Part shown: positions 43,782-53,353 of the stretch, in pieces
Position numbering within the stretch: the first letter of the stretch is position 1
Layout: every line of letters starts with the position of its first letter
Assembly: GCA_000496135.1 (NCBI GenBank)
Contig: KI542675.1
Span: forward strand, 548,030 to 612,029
Length of the DNA stretch: 64,000 bases
Source: Thermoplasmatales archaeon E-plasma
GTDB lineage: Archaea; Thermoplasmatota; Thermoplasmata; Thermoplasmatales; Thermoplasmataceae
Reading direction: 5' to 3'
Notes under the pieces: generated by a model
What the model saw: the letters and a program-made list of their open reading frames with translations, nothing else
Told to the model about the DNA's origin: nothing
Databases searched by the model: none
Position numbers and translations under genes: made by a program

Positions 43782-44663
43782 ATGAAAGCCGAAAGAATAA
43801 TTCAGATATTATCAAACCTGTTGATCCTTTCACCTGCAATATACTGTTTTTATTATGTTCAGACGGACATAACATTGTATGTAATAACACCATTAAATTA
43901 TATAATATTCGCAATACCAATTATAAAGAACGTTATTCCAAAATATGGAAAGTTTGTATATCCTATTACTCTTTTGATAACATTTCTATATATATTTTTG
44001 AGTTTCCTTCATCTGATACTGATAAACAATTATGTAATTCTCAAATATTTCAGTCTACCATTAACCAATACGGCATATATTGAAAGCCTTAGTTTTACAT
44101 TCTTTACTTCACTACCCTTTATATTCATAGTTGAGGGTGCTATTTCAATAAAATTGCAGAGAATATTAAGTTATTTAGTTATCAGTATGGCAGACCTTCT
44201 GGATATGGTTGTTGCAATTCAAATAAATCCACTTTTAGGCGGGAATCTCATAACTTCATTTACTTATGCTAACGCATTGTTTGGTTTGAACCTGTATACA
44301 TTATTCTTCTATGGTTATGAATTTATCAGTATAGTTTTCCATGTCAGTTCCGCTTTTAACAATTACCTTGATATTACCTTCATATTATCCATATTAGGGG
44401 TTATTTCATATTTCTTCTTTGTCTCCGAAGGGAGAAAAAGGGTCCAGATGGATGGAATATCATATGGATTTCTATATGGGGGAATTGTTACTGTAGTTAT
44501 ATCATATTTTATGGGCTTTTTTAATGGTTCTTTCGAGGAATTGATGGTTATTGCCATCTCAATACTGGTTGTATTGATTTGGCTCAGGAGAACAAATAAA
44601 CAAACAAAAATAAGTCTTGGTGAGATTCAGGGGGATGTCAGGGAAGACATTAGCAGTCAATAA
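43782..44663 (+). CDS. polytopic membrane protein of the MoxR operon, unknown family
   Basis: About 293 residues from ATG 43782 (GAGGTG 9 nt upstream). Eight or nine hydrophobic segments, with few charged residues outside the loops, and a charged C-terminal tail (RRTNKQTKISLGEIQGDVRED). No catalytic or transport motif recognised. It ends the operon that begins with the secreted 1040-residue protein. A role in surface protein export or assembly is possible but unproven. The last codons overlap the next gene. Confidence 0.65.
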   Translation: MKAERIIQILSNLLILSPAIYCFYYVQTDITLYVITPLNYIIFAIPIIKNVIPKYGKFVYPITLLITFLYIFLSFLHLILINNYVILKYFSLPLTNTAYIESLSFTFFTSLPFIFIVEGAISIKLQRILSYLVISMADLLDMVVAIQINPLLGGNLITSFTYANALFGLNLYTLFFYGYEFISIVFHVSSAFNNYLDITFILSILGVISYFFFVSEGRKRVQMDGISYGFLYGGIVTVVISYFMGFFNGSFEELMVIAISILVVLIWLRRTNKQTKISLGEIQGDVREDISSQ

Positions 44664-45930
44664 TGCTCTGATTCTTGGGGTTAAGGGAAAGAATAAACTA
44701 ATAGAAGGAAGTTTGCTCATCAAAGATGAATTTATAAAGAAAATCTCAGATGAGCCGTTCGATGCCGATAAAGTCATAGACGCAAATAAAAATCTTCTAA
44801 TTCCGGGATTTATAAATACGCACTCCCATGTTGCCATGTCCCGATTTAAAGGACTTTTGGACGATATTAAACTTTCTGAGTTCCTAGAGAAAACTTTTAA
44901 GCTAGATTCGCAGAGAACGGATGAAGATATTTACAATTCTTCCATAATGGGCATCTGTGAGATGATTGATTCCGGTATAACCGCTTTTGCGGATCTGTAT
45001 TACTCGGAGGACATTATAGCAAGAGCAGTTGAAGATACCGGTATCAGGGGATTTCTTTCATGGAATACTCTCGATAAAAAATTTACAACACAAACAGGGG
45101 AGCCAATAGAAAACGCTGAAAATTTTATACGGAGCTTTTCAAAAAGATCTTCATTAATAACACCATCAATTGGGGTTCAGGGAATATATGTTGCATCTGA
45201 TGACACCTATTTGAAGGCATATGAAATTTCAAAGAAATATGGCACCATTATTCACACGCATCTTGCCGAAACAAGGGAAGAAATTAATAATTGTATGAAA
45301 GAAAGAGGGAAGCGTCCTGTTGAACAGCTAGATTCCATAGGGTTTCTCAATGAAAATCTTCTTGCAGCACATACTGTATGGTTAAACCTTTCGGAGGTCA
45401 GAGCGCTTTCAAAGAAAAATGTCAGCATATCATGGAATTCGGTAAGTAATGAAAAACTTGGAGTCGGAGGAATACCTCCAATTCCTGAAATGATGGCGCA
45501 GGGAGTGAACGTATCCATGGGAACAGACAGTTGCGGCAGCAATAATTCACTGGACATGTTCTGCGTTATGAAAAATTCTGCGCTTTCTCTAAAGAATTCC
45601 AGATGGGATCCATCAATTCTGAATGCTGATGAACTGTTTCAAATGGCTACTCAAAATGGTTCTTATGCTGTTCATAACAATTCAATTGGTTCAATAGGAG
45701 AAAATATGCTTGCTGATCTTGTTCTTATTGATCTAGGAGCTTCAAACATGTTTCCCACATCAGGCAATAACGCAGTAAATAATATAATATACAGCGCGAA
45801 TCCTGGCAATACACAGACGGTCATCGTCAATGGAAACGTATTAAAGGAAAATTTCAGATTCTCAAAAAACCTTGAAAAATTAAAAAGAAAGGCAATGAGG
45901 TATCTGAGGGAAAACTTTAACACCATATGA
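44635..45930 (+). CDS. mtaD: amidohydrolase, 5'-methylthioadenosine/S-adenosylhomocysteine (or 5'-deoxyadenosine) deaminase
   Basis: 431 residues from ATG 44635. Metal and substrate motifs of the TRZ/ATZ-like family: INTHSHVAMSRFKG, IHTHLAETREE, LAAHTVWL and MGTDSCGSNNSLDMF. Deaminates the adenine of MTA, SAH or 5'-deoxyadenosine to the inosine form for salvage of the many SAM by-products. Starts TTG 44617 or GTG 44620 are possible; the gene overlaps the membrane protein gene by 29 bp. Confidence 0.88.
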   Translation: MSGKTLAVNNALILGVKGKNKLIEGSLLIKDEFIKKISDEPFDADKVIDANKNLLIPGFINTHSHVAMSRFKGLLDDIKLSEFLEKTFKLDSQRTDEDIYNSSIMGICEMIDSGITAFADLYYSEDIIARAVEDTGIRGFLSWNTLDKKFTTQTGEPIENAENFIRSFSKRSSLITPSIGVQGIYVASDDTYLKAYEISKKYGTIIHTHLAETREEINNCMKERGKRPVEQLDSIGFLNENLLAAHTVWLNLSEVRALSKKNVSISWNSVSNEKLGVGGIPPIPEMMAQGVNVSMGTDSCGSNNSLDMFCVMKNSALSLKNSRWDPSILNADELFQMATQNGSYAVHNNSIGSIGENMLADLVLIDLGASNMFPTSGNNAVNNIIYSANPGNTQTVIVNGNVLKENFRFSKNLEKLKRKAMRYLRENFNTI

Positions 45931-45984
45931 CAGAAGATAACGTTTGGCTCCTTCGTCGAAAATGTATGAAGCTTATCATGGAAG

Positions 45985-47475
45985 TTATATCTTGATCTTG
46001 AAATTTCTCAGCCAGTCAATATCACTTTCGTAAAGCTGTCTTAGGTCATTAAGTCCATAATAAATGAGAGCAAGTCTTTCGAGTCCCATACCCCATGCCA
46101 TGACGGGATACTTTATCCCAAGAGGCTTAAGCACCTCGGGCCGGAATATGCCTGATCCTCCCAGTTCAACATCTTTTCCGTTTATTTTTACAATCACATC
46201 CATACTTGGCTCAGTGTACGGATAATACGATGGTACAAGACGAATGTCTTCGAATCCCAGTTGCGCATAAAAATATTTTAAGAACCATTTAAGGGTGGCA
46301 AGAGAGGTATCCTTGGAGTGCACAGCACCCTCTATTTGATGGAACTCGGCAAGATGTTTCCAGTCCACACTTTCATGTCTGAACACCTTTTCAACTGAGA
46401 AATATCCGCCCTCAATTTCCTTATATTTTGAAAGATATCTTATGGTATTTGGTGTTGTATGGGTTCTCAAAACAAGTTTCTCCGACTCATTCAAATGCCA
46501 ATCCACACCATATCCTCTGTACCCTCTTATGCCATTTTTCTGAACGCTGCCGAACTTCTTAAAAAGCTTTTCCTCATCCTTTGAAAAGGTAATTTTATTT
46601 TTTGAGGCAATGTAAAAGGTATCCTGCATATCTCTGGCAGGATGATCCTGAGGAATAAATAGTGAATCCATGTTCCAGCCCGTTGATTCAATGTAATTTC
46701 CTGACATTTCGGTGAATCCTAACTGAAGAAATATCTCCCTGATCTCATTTATCAGATACTTCAGGGGATGTCTGCCAACTCTATTGAACTGTTTTCCCTG
46801 AAGGTTTAGTTCGTATTTCCTGAATTCTGCAGTTTTCCATGAGCCATCAAGCAAAATTTGAGGTGTTAATTCACCGATGGTTAATTTTATGGGACTCGAT
46901 TTCGTATATTCTCTTCCCTTTTCCGTGATAGACAGGTTCCATCTGGTTTTTTTTCTTGAATATATCACATCGCCTCGTTTTAGAAGATTCTGAAGTGTGG
47001 TTTCAAAAAGTTTATCGAGGGGCATTCCCGCTTCTATTAATTTCAGGACCTGCCTTCTCCTCTCGATTTCTTCTTTAAAAATTTCGCCCTTGTCTGCATC
47101 CCAGCGTATTTTTCCTTTTATCGGAGCAAAACCAAATTTTGATATCTGGGCTATGGCAATCCTTGCGTTGGAATCACCCATAATTTTCATTACTAAATCT
47201 ATGGATACTTCCCCTCTATCCTTAACAAGTGACAGAAGATTTTCTTCAGGAAATCCATTCTCAAGATATATTTTACCTTCGTCTCCAAGTTCATATTTAA
47301 CTTCTTTCACTTCAGATAGATCTACCATGCCTTTCATCTTGAGCCAGGATGAAGCGCTTCGTATCTCCTCTTGAGTTAGATTGGACTCACCGCATTCCTC
47401 TATTGATATTGGCTGAGAGTTATCCCTTTGGCTTAAGAAATATAACAGCTTAGCTTCGTTATTACTTATCTCCAC
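45985..47475 (-). CDS. pheS: phenylalanyl-tRNA synthetase alpha subunit
   Basis: 496 residues from GTG 47475. N-terminal winged-helix domains bind tRNA; the class II catalytic core shows HPLKYLINEIREIFLQLGF (motif 1 region), DTFYIASK, FRHESVDWKHLAEFHQIEGAV (motif 2) and ELGGSGIFRPEV with GMGLERLALIYYG (motif 3). The GTG is chosen because TTTTTTAAG is centred 27 bp upstream with no ribosome site; longer frames upstream give no family sequence. The beta subunit gene is not in the window. Confidence 0.92.
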   Translation of the reverse strand: MEISNNEAKLLYFLSQRDNSQPISIEECGESNLTQEEIRSASSWLKMKGMVDLSEVKEVKYELGDEGKIYLENGFPEENLLSLVKDRGEVSIDLVMKIMGDSNARIAIAQISKFGFAPIKGKIRWDADKGEIFKEEIERRRQVLKLIEAGMPLDKLFETTLQNLLKRGDVIYSRKKTRWNLSITEKGREYTKSSPIKLTIGELTPQILLDGSWKTAEFRKYELNLQGKQFNRVGRHPLKYLINEIREIFLQLGFTEMSGNYIESTGWNMDSLFIPQDHPARDMQDTFYIASKNKITFSKDEEKLFKKFGSVQKNGIRGYRGYGVDWHLNESEKLVLRTHTTPNTIRYLSKYKEIEGGYFSVEKVFRHESVDWKHLAEFHQIEGAVHSKDTSLATLKWFLKYFYAQLGFEDIRLVPSYYPYTEPSMDVIVKINGKDVELGGSGIFRPEVLKPLGIKYPVMAWGMGLERLALIYYGLNDLRQLYESDIDWLRNFKIKI

Positions 47476-47496
47476 GGTCTGAAAGATAATATTTTG

Positions 47497-47507
47497 CTTA
47501 AAAAACT
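47497..47507 (-). promoter_or_regulatory. TATA box of pheS
   Basis: Minus strand AGTTTTTTAAG centred 27 bp before GTG 47475. Confidence 0.5.
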
Positions 47508-47720
47508 TATGGAAATTGAGAAGCTTCTTGTTTTTCATTATACTTGAAAATAGAACCATTGTGGTACATCTTCCATTAAGGTTTTTATAATTGAAACATG
47601 TTACATTTATTTTGTATTTCTTTCTTAGATACAACTCATATGTTATGTTCGTCATTTGCACATCTTTATGGAATGAATTCCCCTGTTCCATGGCTTAAGG
47701 TTTTAAGATTGAAGCAAAAA

Positions 47721-47728
47721 TTTTTAAG
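47721..47728 (+). promoter_or_regulatory. TATA box of the cysteine-rich ABC-2-like gene
   Basis: TTTTTAAG centred 25 bp before GTG 47749; no ribosome site. Confidence 0.5.
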
Positions 47729-47748
47729 AGCACTTAGATTGCGATTCG

Positions 47749-49140
47749 GTGCGAACTTATTCCAACAAGAAGAAATTTGTGATAGTTGCTCTCATATTTA
47801 TCCTTTCATCCACTATGCTTTTATCATATGATAATCAAAACACCAGTCCTTATAAGCAGGAACATTTAAACGCTGCAGTTATTATCGCTTACCCGAAGGC
47901 TACACTATTTGTTTATAATCAGTATGGAGATCCTGTTTCAGGTGTGGCCGTATCAATATACAACGGAGAAAAGAACATCACCAATAATAATGGATGCGCA
48001 GGTTTTAAAATATATCTGGGGAATCAGGAGCTTAGTTACTGCTTTTGTTCGTTTTATTGTACACCATTTGGAATGCATAATTTTAACAATATTTCAGTTG
48101 TTTCGCCTTACAACTTCTATTTTTCAGCGCTTGTGAGTTCTAACAATAACGTTTTAGACCCGGCAATTATGATCCATTCTTTTGCGAACCTAAAGCCTCC
48201 ACAAAGCCATTCAATATCATGTGCTTATTTATGCTGTTACAAGAGTAACACGACAATACAGAGTACCAATTCAGTTAATGAGAACGTTTTACAAAAATAT
48301 GCAAATTTTACAACAATAACGGTTCCTATTACAAAATATATGACATCACATGATAATTATGAATTCAGTGTCAGTGCAGTTGGGCTCGATAAAAGTTATG
48401 TCTTTTGCAGTAGTAAGGTTCAAAATATTACCAGTTCACAGAGCAGACCATATAATATAATCCGGGAATCTCTTTTTCAGATCACATTCATATCTACAAT
48501 TATTGCATTGACCGGTATTATTTTTCTCACGCAGAATATTGATGAGCAGATGAATAAACGAATTATTACGAAAGGAAAACTTACAACAATGGGAATTACA
48601 TTTCTAAAAAGTTATATCCCTGAGGCAATTGCCATCATTATTTCAGTTGTATCTACATTGCTCTACTCATTTTTTACTGGGTTTGCTCCTGATTTCACAT
48701 ATTTCATATCATTAACAGTTGCATCCTTATTCCTCACAGCCTTCATGATTCTTTTCTATTCATTGGCAAATTCATACAAAAAGAAAGACATTAAAACAGG
48801 TTTCATTGTGAAATGGGCAATAATAATAGAACTGATATGGGTAGGAATATTCACTTCAATTGAAATAGGTTTTATTGGTTCATCAGACGTATTCAATCCA
48901 CAAGTGCATTTGATAAATACTGTACTGGTAGGTCTGCAGTATGTGAATCCACTGGAATATGCAATATTAATAATAGACATTATGAATGGAATAATCCTGC
49001 TACCGACTGCATTACCAGGTTCAGTGATCAATTACGGCCTCAACCCAATCTCTATCGCTGTTGCCGGATCTATTGTTCTGCTATTGCTAATCATTGCAAA
49101 TATTAAGGTCTCAGGAAAAAAGGTAACTGATAAGACATAA
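47749..49140 (+). CDS. membrane protein with cysteine-rich extracytoplasmic domain and ABC-2 permease-like C-terminal half
   Basis: 463 residues. N-terminal anchor (FVIVALIFILSSTMLLSY), an extracytoplasmic region opening with an Ig-like LFVYNQYGDPVSGVAVSIYNG, then cysteine clusters SYCFCSFYC and SCAYLCCYKS plus Cys in VFCSSK. About six helices follow from residue 240, ending YVNPLEYAILIIDIMNGI, which recalls ABC-2 type permeases. No ATPase gene is adjacent. The clusters could bind metal or form disulfides. Leaderless GTG start. Not assigned to a named family. Confidence 0.6.
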   Translation: MRTYSNKKKFVIVALIFILSSTMLLSYDNQNTSPYKQEHLNAAVIIAYPKATLFVYNQYGDPVSGVAVSIYNGEKNITNNNGCAGFKIYLGNQELSYCFCSFYCTPFGMHNFNNISVVSPYNFYFSALVSSNNNVLDPAIMIHSFANLKPPQSHSISCAYLCCYKSNTTIQSTNSVNENVLQKYANFTTITVPITKYMTSHDNYEFSVSAVGLDKSYVFCSSKVQNITSSQSRPYNIIRESLFQITFISTIIALTGIIFLTQNIDEQMNKRIITKGKLTTMGITFLKSYIPEAIAIIISVVSTLLYSFFTGFAPDFTYFISLTVASLFLTAFMILFYSLANSYKKKDIKTGFIVKWAIIIELIWVGIFTSIEIGFIGSSDVFNPQVHLINTVLVGLQYVNPLEYAILIIDIMNGIILLPTALPGSVINYGLNPISIAVAGSIVLLLLIIANIKVSGKKVTDKT

Positions 49141-49238
49141 GCTTAAGGAGATTGATATTTGTCAACAACATTCAATCTGTTTACAGAAAATGTTAGATAA
49201 TGAATGTGGTAATAGTTTCTTCCTTTCTCTCAATATCA

Positions 49239-49249
49239 ATATATTTAAG
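49239..49249 (+). promoter_or_regulatory. TATA box of the metallophosphoesterase gene
   Basis: ATATATTTAAG centred about 27 bp before TTG 49271, suggesting a leaderless UUG start. Confidence 0.5.
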
Positions 49250-49270
49250 CGATTCAAAGATTGCTGTATA

Positions 49271-50023
49271 TTGAAAGAACTGCAGATTGAGGAAAATGTA
49301 TATTTAAGTGAACTGGGTTGCATTTATCTGGCAGACGAATCCTCAGTTGTGATATCGGATCTGCACCTCGGTTTTGAGGAGGAAATGAATCTTCACGGGT
49401 TATATCTTCCCAAACTGCAGAGAGACCATGTGGAAGGTATCGTAGAAAAAATTATAGAGCGATACGACCCACGAAGAATAATTATCAATGGAGATTTTAA
49501 GCAGGAATTTTCAAGAAATCTGTCTCAGGAGTGGACCGATGTCATTCATTTCATTGAACGGTTTGAAAAACGGCTGCAACTGTACTTCGTAAGGGGAAAT
49601 CATGATAATTATCTCATGACAATACTTTCAAAAAAAGGTCTCACGCTTTCTGACACCTATGAAAATGAACGTTATTATATATACCATGGTGACTCAGACA
49701 GGTCATTTAGAAAGCTCACAATTCTCGGACATGAACATCCATCAGTGGTTTTGAGAGATAAAGTTGGGGGCATCTTTAAAATCCCAGCCTTCGTTTATAA
49801 CGAGGAGGCAAGAATAGCAATAACGCCTGCATTAAGTTTCTTCTCTTCCGGAACAGATGTAACAGAATCGTTGATCAATCAGGAACACTTTACTCCTGTG
49901 TTAAAACACGTTGATCCTGATAAATTCAGGATTTTTGGGATAACCGAGGAGTTTGGGATTGTTGATTTTGGAAATCTGAAAGATCTACAGAGGAATTCCC
50001 AAGAGCCTCAATATTCTTCTTGA
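49271..50023 (+). CDS. metallophosphoesterase (ICC/COG1407-like)
   Basis: About 250 residues from TTG 49271. Metal-binding motifs in order: ISDLHLGFEEE, INGDFKQEF, VRGNHDNY and ILGHEHPSV, the calcineurin-like set D-x-H, G-D, G-N-H-D/E and G-H-x-H. Substrate unknown; related archaeal proteins are nucleases or phosphodiesterases. An upstream ATG 49190 adds 27 residues without family match. The 3' end overlaps the convergent hemA gene by 98 bp. Confidence 0.82.
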   Translation: MKELQIEENVYLSELGCIYLADESSVVISDLHLGFEEEMNLHGLYLPKLQRDHVEGIVEKIIERYDPRRIIINGDFKQEFSRNLSQEWTDVIHFIERFEKRLQLYFVRGNHDNYLMTILSKKGLTLSDTYENERYYIYHGDSDRSFRKLTILGHEHPSVVLRDKVGGIFKIPAFVYNEEARIAITPALSFFSSGTDVTESLINQEHFTPVLKHVDPDKFRIFGITEEFGIVDFGNLKDLQRNSQEPQYSS

Positions 50024-51200
50024 GGTGCTCTTCAAAATTAACCAGAAATTCACGCAAGGTGTCTATTTTACTATCTCTAATCAGATCCTTCAGAGCGAAT
50101 GTTTGAGGGGCGAGGATTTTGTTTATAAGAGAATTTCCCATAAGATTAAGCAATTCCTCTTCATCTCCACCTTTGCTAACCTCGTGAAGATATCTTTGGA
50201 TTTCCTGAATTAGAATACTTTTTGCCATTTCATAAGTAGTGGAAATAATTTCTTCCGCTTCAGTTTCCAGGATTCGTTCCTGAAGTTCTTTAATCTCCCG
50301 AACAATAATCTGCTTTGAAACAAGAATATCAGTTTCTTTTTTTGTTCTGTTTTTTTCCATTATACTGGAAGCCTTGTCTAAATTTATAAGAACAACGTTG
50401 TCGTTTTTGAAGTTTGGTTCAATATTTTTTGGGTTTGATATGTCAACCAGGATTTTCCTATCATTGATAAGCTCTATATTCTCCCTTTCCATTAAAGCAG
50501 TTTTGGATGTGGTAGCAGTGATAATTACTGTATTGCTGTCTATTATATACTTCATGTTCAATGTCTTTTCAAATTTGAGATTCAACATGGAAGCAAGCTC
50601 ATTTCCTGCTTCTTCATTTCGCCCGTAAATCGTAATATCATTATTCTTATTTTTAATGAGATATCTGCCTATGGTTGCAGCCATTTTACCTGTTCCAACA
50701 ATACCAATCTTTCTTTGAAGATCTCCAATGCTTTTGTCTATTTCATCGATCATAATTGCCGGTATGGAAACCTTTCCGTGGGAAATCGCAGTCTTTTGTC
50801 TGATCTCCTTCCCCACGCTAATAGCTTTTCTGAAAATAATTGAAATTTCCTTTCCGATCATCCCTTTCTTAATGCTGTCCTCATAAGCTTCCTTGACCTG
50901 TCTTAAAATTTCCTGTTCCCCTACAGACATAGATTCCAGTCCTGCAGCCACTGAGAACAGATGAACCATGGCATCTTCACCCTTAAAAATTTTGGCTCCA
51001 GGGTCCTCAAAAATAACTTCATCATGCACTTCAACAAAGTATATTTCCACCCTGTTGCATGTTTTTAATATAATCTTCTGCTTAACACCGTATCCATTCA
51101 GTAAATTTATCCAGTATTTATCATCTTTAGCCATAATATTCTGGAGAATTTTATCATCATCATGAAAATCCCAGCAAGCAACTTTAAAGATAAACTTCAC
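49926..51200 (-). CDS. hemA: glutamyl-tRNA reductase
   Basis: First enzyme of tetrapyrrole synthesis from glutamyl-tRNA. About 424 residues. The catalytic Cys lies in LKTCNRVEIYF, followed by GLESMSVGEQEILRQVKEAYE and the NADPH fold KIGIVGTGKMAATIGRYL; a C-terminal helical dimerisation region ends the protein. GTG 51200 (GGGGTG 5 nt upstream) or TTG 51203 starts it. The last 30 or so residues, Gln/Ser-rich, lie in the overlap with the metallophosphoesterase gene and look unconserved. Feeds heme to the oxidase. Confidence 0.93.
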   Translation of the reverse strand: MKFIFKVACWDFHDDDKILQNIMAKDDKYWINLLNGYGVKQKIILKTCNRVEIYFVEVHDEVIFEDPGAKIFKGEDAMVHLFSVAAGLESMSVGEQEILRQVKEAYEDSIKKGMIGKEISIIFRKAISVGKEIRQKTAISHGKVSIPAIMIDEIDKSIGDLQRKIGIVGTGKMAATIGRYLIKNKNNDITIYGRNEEAGNELASMLNLKFEKTLNMKYIIDSNTVIITATTSKTALMERENIELINDRKILVDISNPKNIEPNFKNDNVVLINLDKASSIMEKNRTKKETDILVSKQIIVREIKELQERILETEAEEIISTTYEMAKSILIQEIQRYLHEVSKGGDEEELLNLMGNSLINKILAPQTFALKDLIRDSKIDTLREFLVNFEEHLKKNIEALGNSSVDLSDFQNQQSQTPRLSQKS

Positions 51201-51370
51201 CAAAGCACCCCAATATTGTATTAAGCGACAATCTAAATTCTTTCAACATATTTTAACATATGTGGTCTGCACCTTACGTAATTTCATGTTAACGGAGGCA
51301 TTAATATTTTGATGACGCAGGATATGGGAATAAATCATTATTAACACGCTGATATACCTTAGTCAGGTCA

Positions 51371-52570
51371 ATGCCATATAAAGAGAAATCAAGCAATCAC
51401 CTTTTTGAAAATATACTGGAAGAAGCAGTGAAATCGCAATCAGGATACGAATCATGGGATATAATAATTAACATGGCAGCAAATAAAATTCGGGAGGGAA
51501 GAAGTGCGGATATCATTGGAAGGGAACTTCATCTTCCTTTGCGGGAGAGCAAAATAGTCTTTGATCTTGCAATGTCAAGGATAAGAGCCGAATCGAAATT
51601 TTCCAATTATGAGAAAATTTGGCTTGACAGCTATTCATCCAGATATTCTACACCGGAAATTGTTGCCTTGTACAGGTCTGAAAGACTCAAGGATAATCAA
51701 ATTGTAGATATTGGTTCAGGGGCCGGAATGCAATCGATTTTCATGGCTAGGAATTCAAGAGTTACCGGAATTGAAGTTGAGAAAACAAGATATCTTCTTT
51801 CACTCCTGAACTCCAGGGCCTACAACTGGGAAAGGCCTTTGTTTATCAATGGTGATTTTCATAGCAGTGATATAGGTTCTTTAAACCCATCCATAATATT
51901 TTCAGATCCATTAAGACCTGAAACAGAAACAGAAAGGAGTATCAGGAGTCTTGTGCCAAACCCCTATGAGATAATGGAACTATATGGACATTATACAGAC
52001 GAATTTGTGTTTGATCTGCCTCCTCAAATGAAAAGGAGCAAAGTGGATTTCGACGACTTTGAATCAGAGTTTATTTCCATAGGTGGTTCTCTTAACAGGT
52101 TTACAGTATATCTTGGAAAACTGAAGAAGAAAAACTTTTCAGCGGTTTTACTTCCGAAGATGATCAGAATAGAATCAGATAAGCAGGAAGAAATTAGAGG
52201 ATCGGTAAAAACACATCGAAAATACATTTACTCCTTAGATCCTGCAGTTATCTATGCTGGTTTAGAAGGCAACATTTCGAACGAATTCTCACTTCCGTAT
52301 CTGTACAGAGATAAACGAAGGGTAATTTTAACCTCTGACGAAAAAAAAGATCAGTTTCCCGGGGAATCATTTCTGGTTGTGGGTGAAAGCACTGAAGACC
52401 ATTTATTGAATACTCTCCATTATCTGGGAGCTGGCAAAATAATTCCAAGATATAATCCCACAGAGGAATATTATAACTTCAAGAGTATTATTGAATCAAA
52501 ACTCATGGGGGAGGAACTGTTTTATCTATTTGACCAGAATGGTCAGATATTGATCTGCAAAAAAATGTGA
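51371..52570 (+). CDS. class I SAM methyltransferase with THUMP-like C-terminal domain
   Basis: 399 residues. Helical N-terminal region, then motif I IVDIGSGAGMQSIFMA, VTGIEVEKTRYLLS and the acidic SDPLRPETETERS, which replaces the usual DPAR(R) of this family. The C-terminal half (FTVYLGKLKKKNFSAVLLPK, IYSLDPAVIYAGL) resembles the THUMP-like domain found after such methyltransferases. Probably an RNA or nucleotide methyltransferase; substrate unknown. A TATA-like ATCATTATTAAC is centred about 30 bp before ATG 51371. Confidence 0.7.
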   Translation: MPYKEKSSNHLFENILEEAVKSQSGYESWDIIINMAANKIREGRSADIIGRELHLPLRESKIVFDLAMSRIRAESKFSNYEKIWLDSYSSRYSTPEIVALYRSERLKDNQIVDIGSGAGMQSIFMARNSRVTGIEVEKTRYLLSLLNSRAYNWERPLFINGDFHSSDIGSLNPSIIFSDPLRPETETERSIRSLVPNPYEIMELYGHYTDEFVFDLPPQMKRSKVDFDDFESEFISIGGSLNRFTVYLGKLKKKNFSAVLLPKMIRIESDKQEEIRGSVKTHRKYIYSLDPAVIYAGLEGNISNEFSLPYLYRDKRRVILTSDEKKDQFPGESFLVVGESTEDHLLNTLHYLGAGKIIPRYNPTEEYYNFKSIIESKLMGEELFYLFDQNGQILICKKM

Positions 52571-52587
52571 AAAAAATTTACATATAT

Positions 52588-52601
52588 GTTAAAATATTAA
52601 G
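52588..52601 (+). promoter_or_regulatory. TATA box of ribA
   Basis: GTTAAAATATTAAG centred about 25 bp before ATG 52619. Confidence 0.5.
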
Positions 52602-52618
52602 ATAAAATCTTTGATGGT

Positions 52619-53197
52619 ATGATTAAGTTATCTGCAAAAGCAAAATTGCCCACTATAGCTGGGCTATTCGATATATACACATTTCAGAATTCAAAATCAG
52701 AAGAGCACGCCGTTCTTGTCAAAGGTGATGTAACGGGGAAGGAGGATGTTCCTGTAAGGATTCATTCAGAATGTCTTACAGGAGACGTATTTGGTTCAAA
52801 GAGATGTGACTGCAGAGACCAGCTTTTAAGATCACTGGTCTATCTGGGAGATGAACCTTATGGAATGCTTATTTATCTCAGGCAGGAGGGGAGGGGAATA
52901 GGTCTTCTTAATAAAATTAAGGCTTACAGTCTTCAGGACGAGGGTTATGACACAGTGGAAGCAAATTTAAAGCTTGGATTGCCCGCAGACAATAGAGATT
53001 ACAGTTTTGCAGTGGAGGTATTAAATTACTTTAATATCAAATCGATAAAACTGATGACCAATAATCCGTTAAAAATAGATTTTCTAAAATCTGCAGGTAT
53101 CAAGGTATCAGGAAGAATTCCTCTAAAAAGTGCAACAACTGAATATAACAGGTTTTATTTGACAACAAAAAAGGAAAAGATGGGACACCAATTGTAA
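52619..53197 (+). CDS. ribA: GTP cyclohydrolase II
   Basis: 192 residues, the single-domain form without the DHBP synthase domain. Zinc site [21 protein letters not shown] before it, and [17 protein letters not shown] are diagnostic. Opens the imidazole ring of GTP for riboflavin synthesis. Many archaea use GTP cyclohydrolase III instead, so a bacterial-type RibA is of note, though Thermoplasmatales commonly have it. Leaderless ATG start. Confidence 0.93.
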   Translation: MIKLSAKAKLPTIAGLFDIYTFQNSKSEEHAVLVKGDVTGKEDVPVRIHSECLTGDVFGSKRCDCRDQLLRSLVYLGDEPYGMLIYLRQEGRGIGLLNKIKAYSLQDEGYDTVEANLKLGLPADNRDYSFAVEVLNYFNIKSIKLMTNNPLKIDFLKSAGIKVSGRIPLKSATTEYNRFYLTTKKEKMGHQL

Positions 53198-53353
53198 GCA
53201 AATCTTCCTTATATATGAGATATTGAAGTTTCCATGCTGTTCCGTGCTTTTATGTGTATGGGCTAGAGGGACACAACCATAAGGTAACTTCTATCTGGAA
53301 GGGATAAATTATAAAAAAGCAAAACTATTACAAAAATAAGACCATATCAATGC

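Noticed and set aside
45985..47691. PheS start upstream at 47691
   Set aside because: The extra 72 residues do not resemble PheS, and the TATA box at 47497-47507 fits the GTG at 47475.
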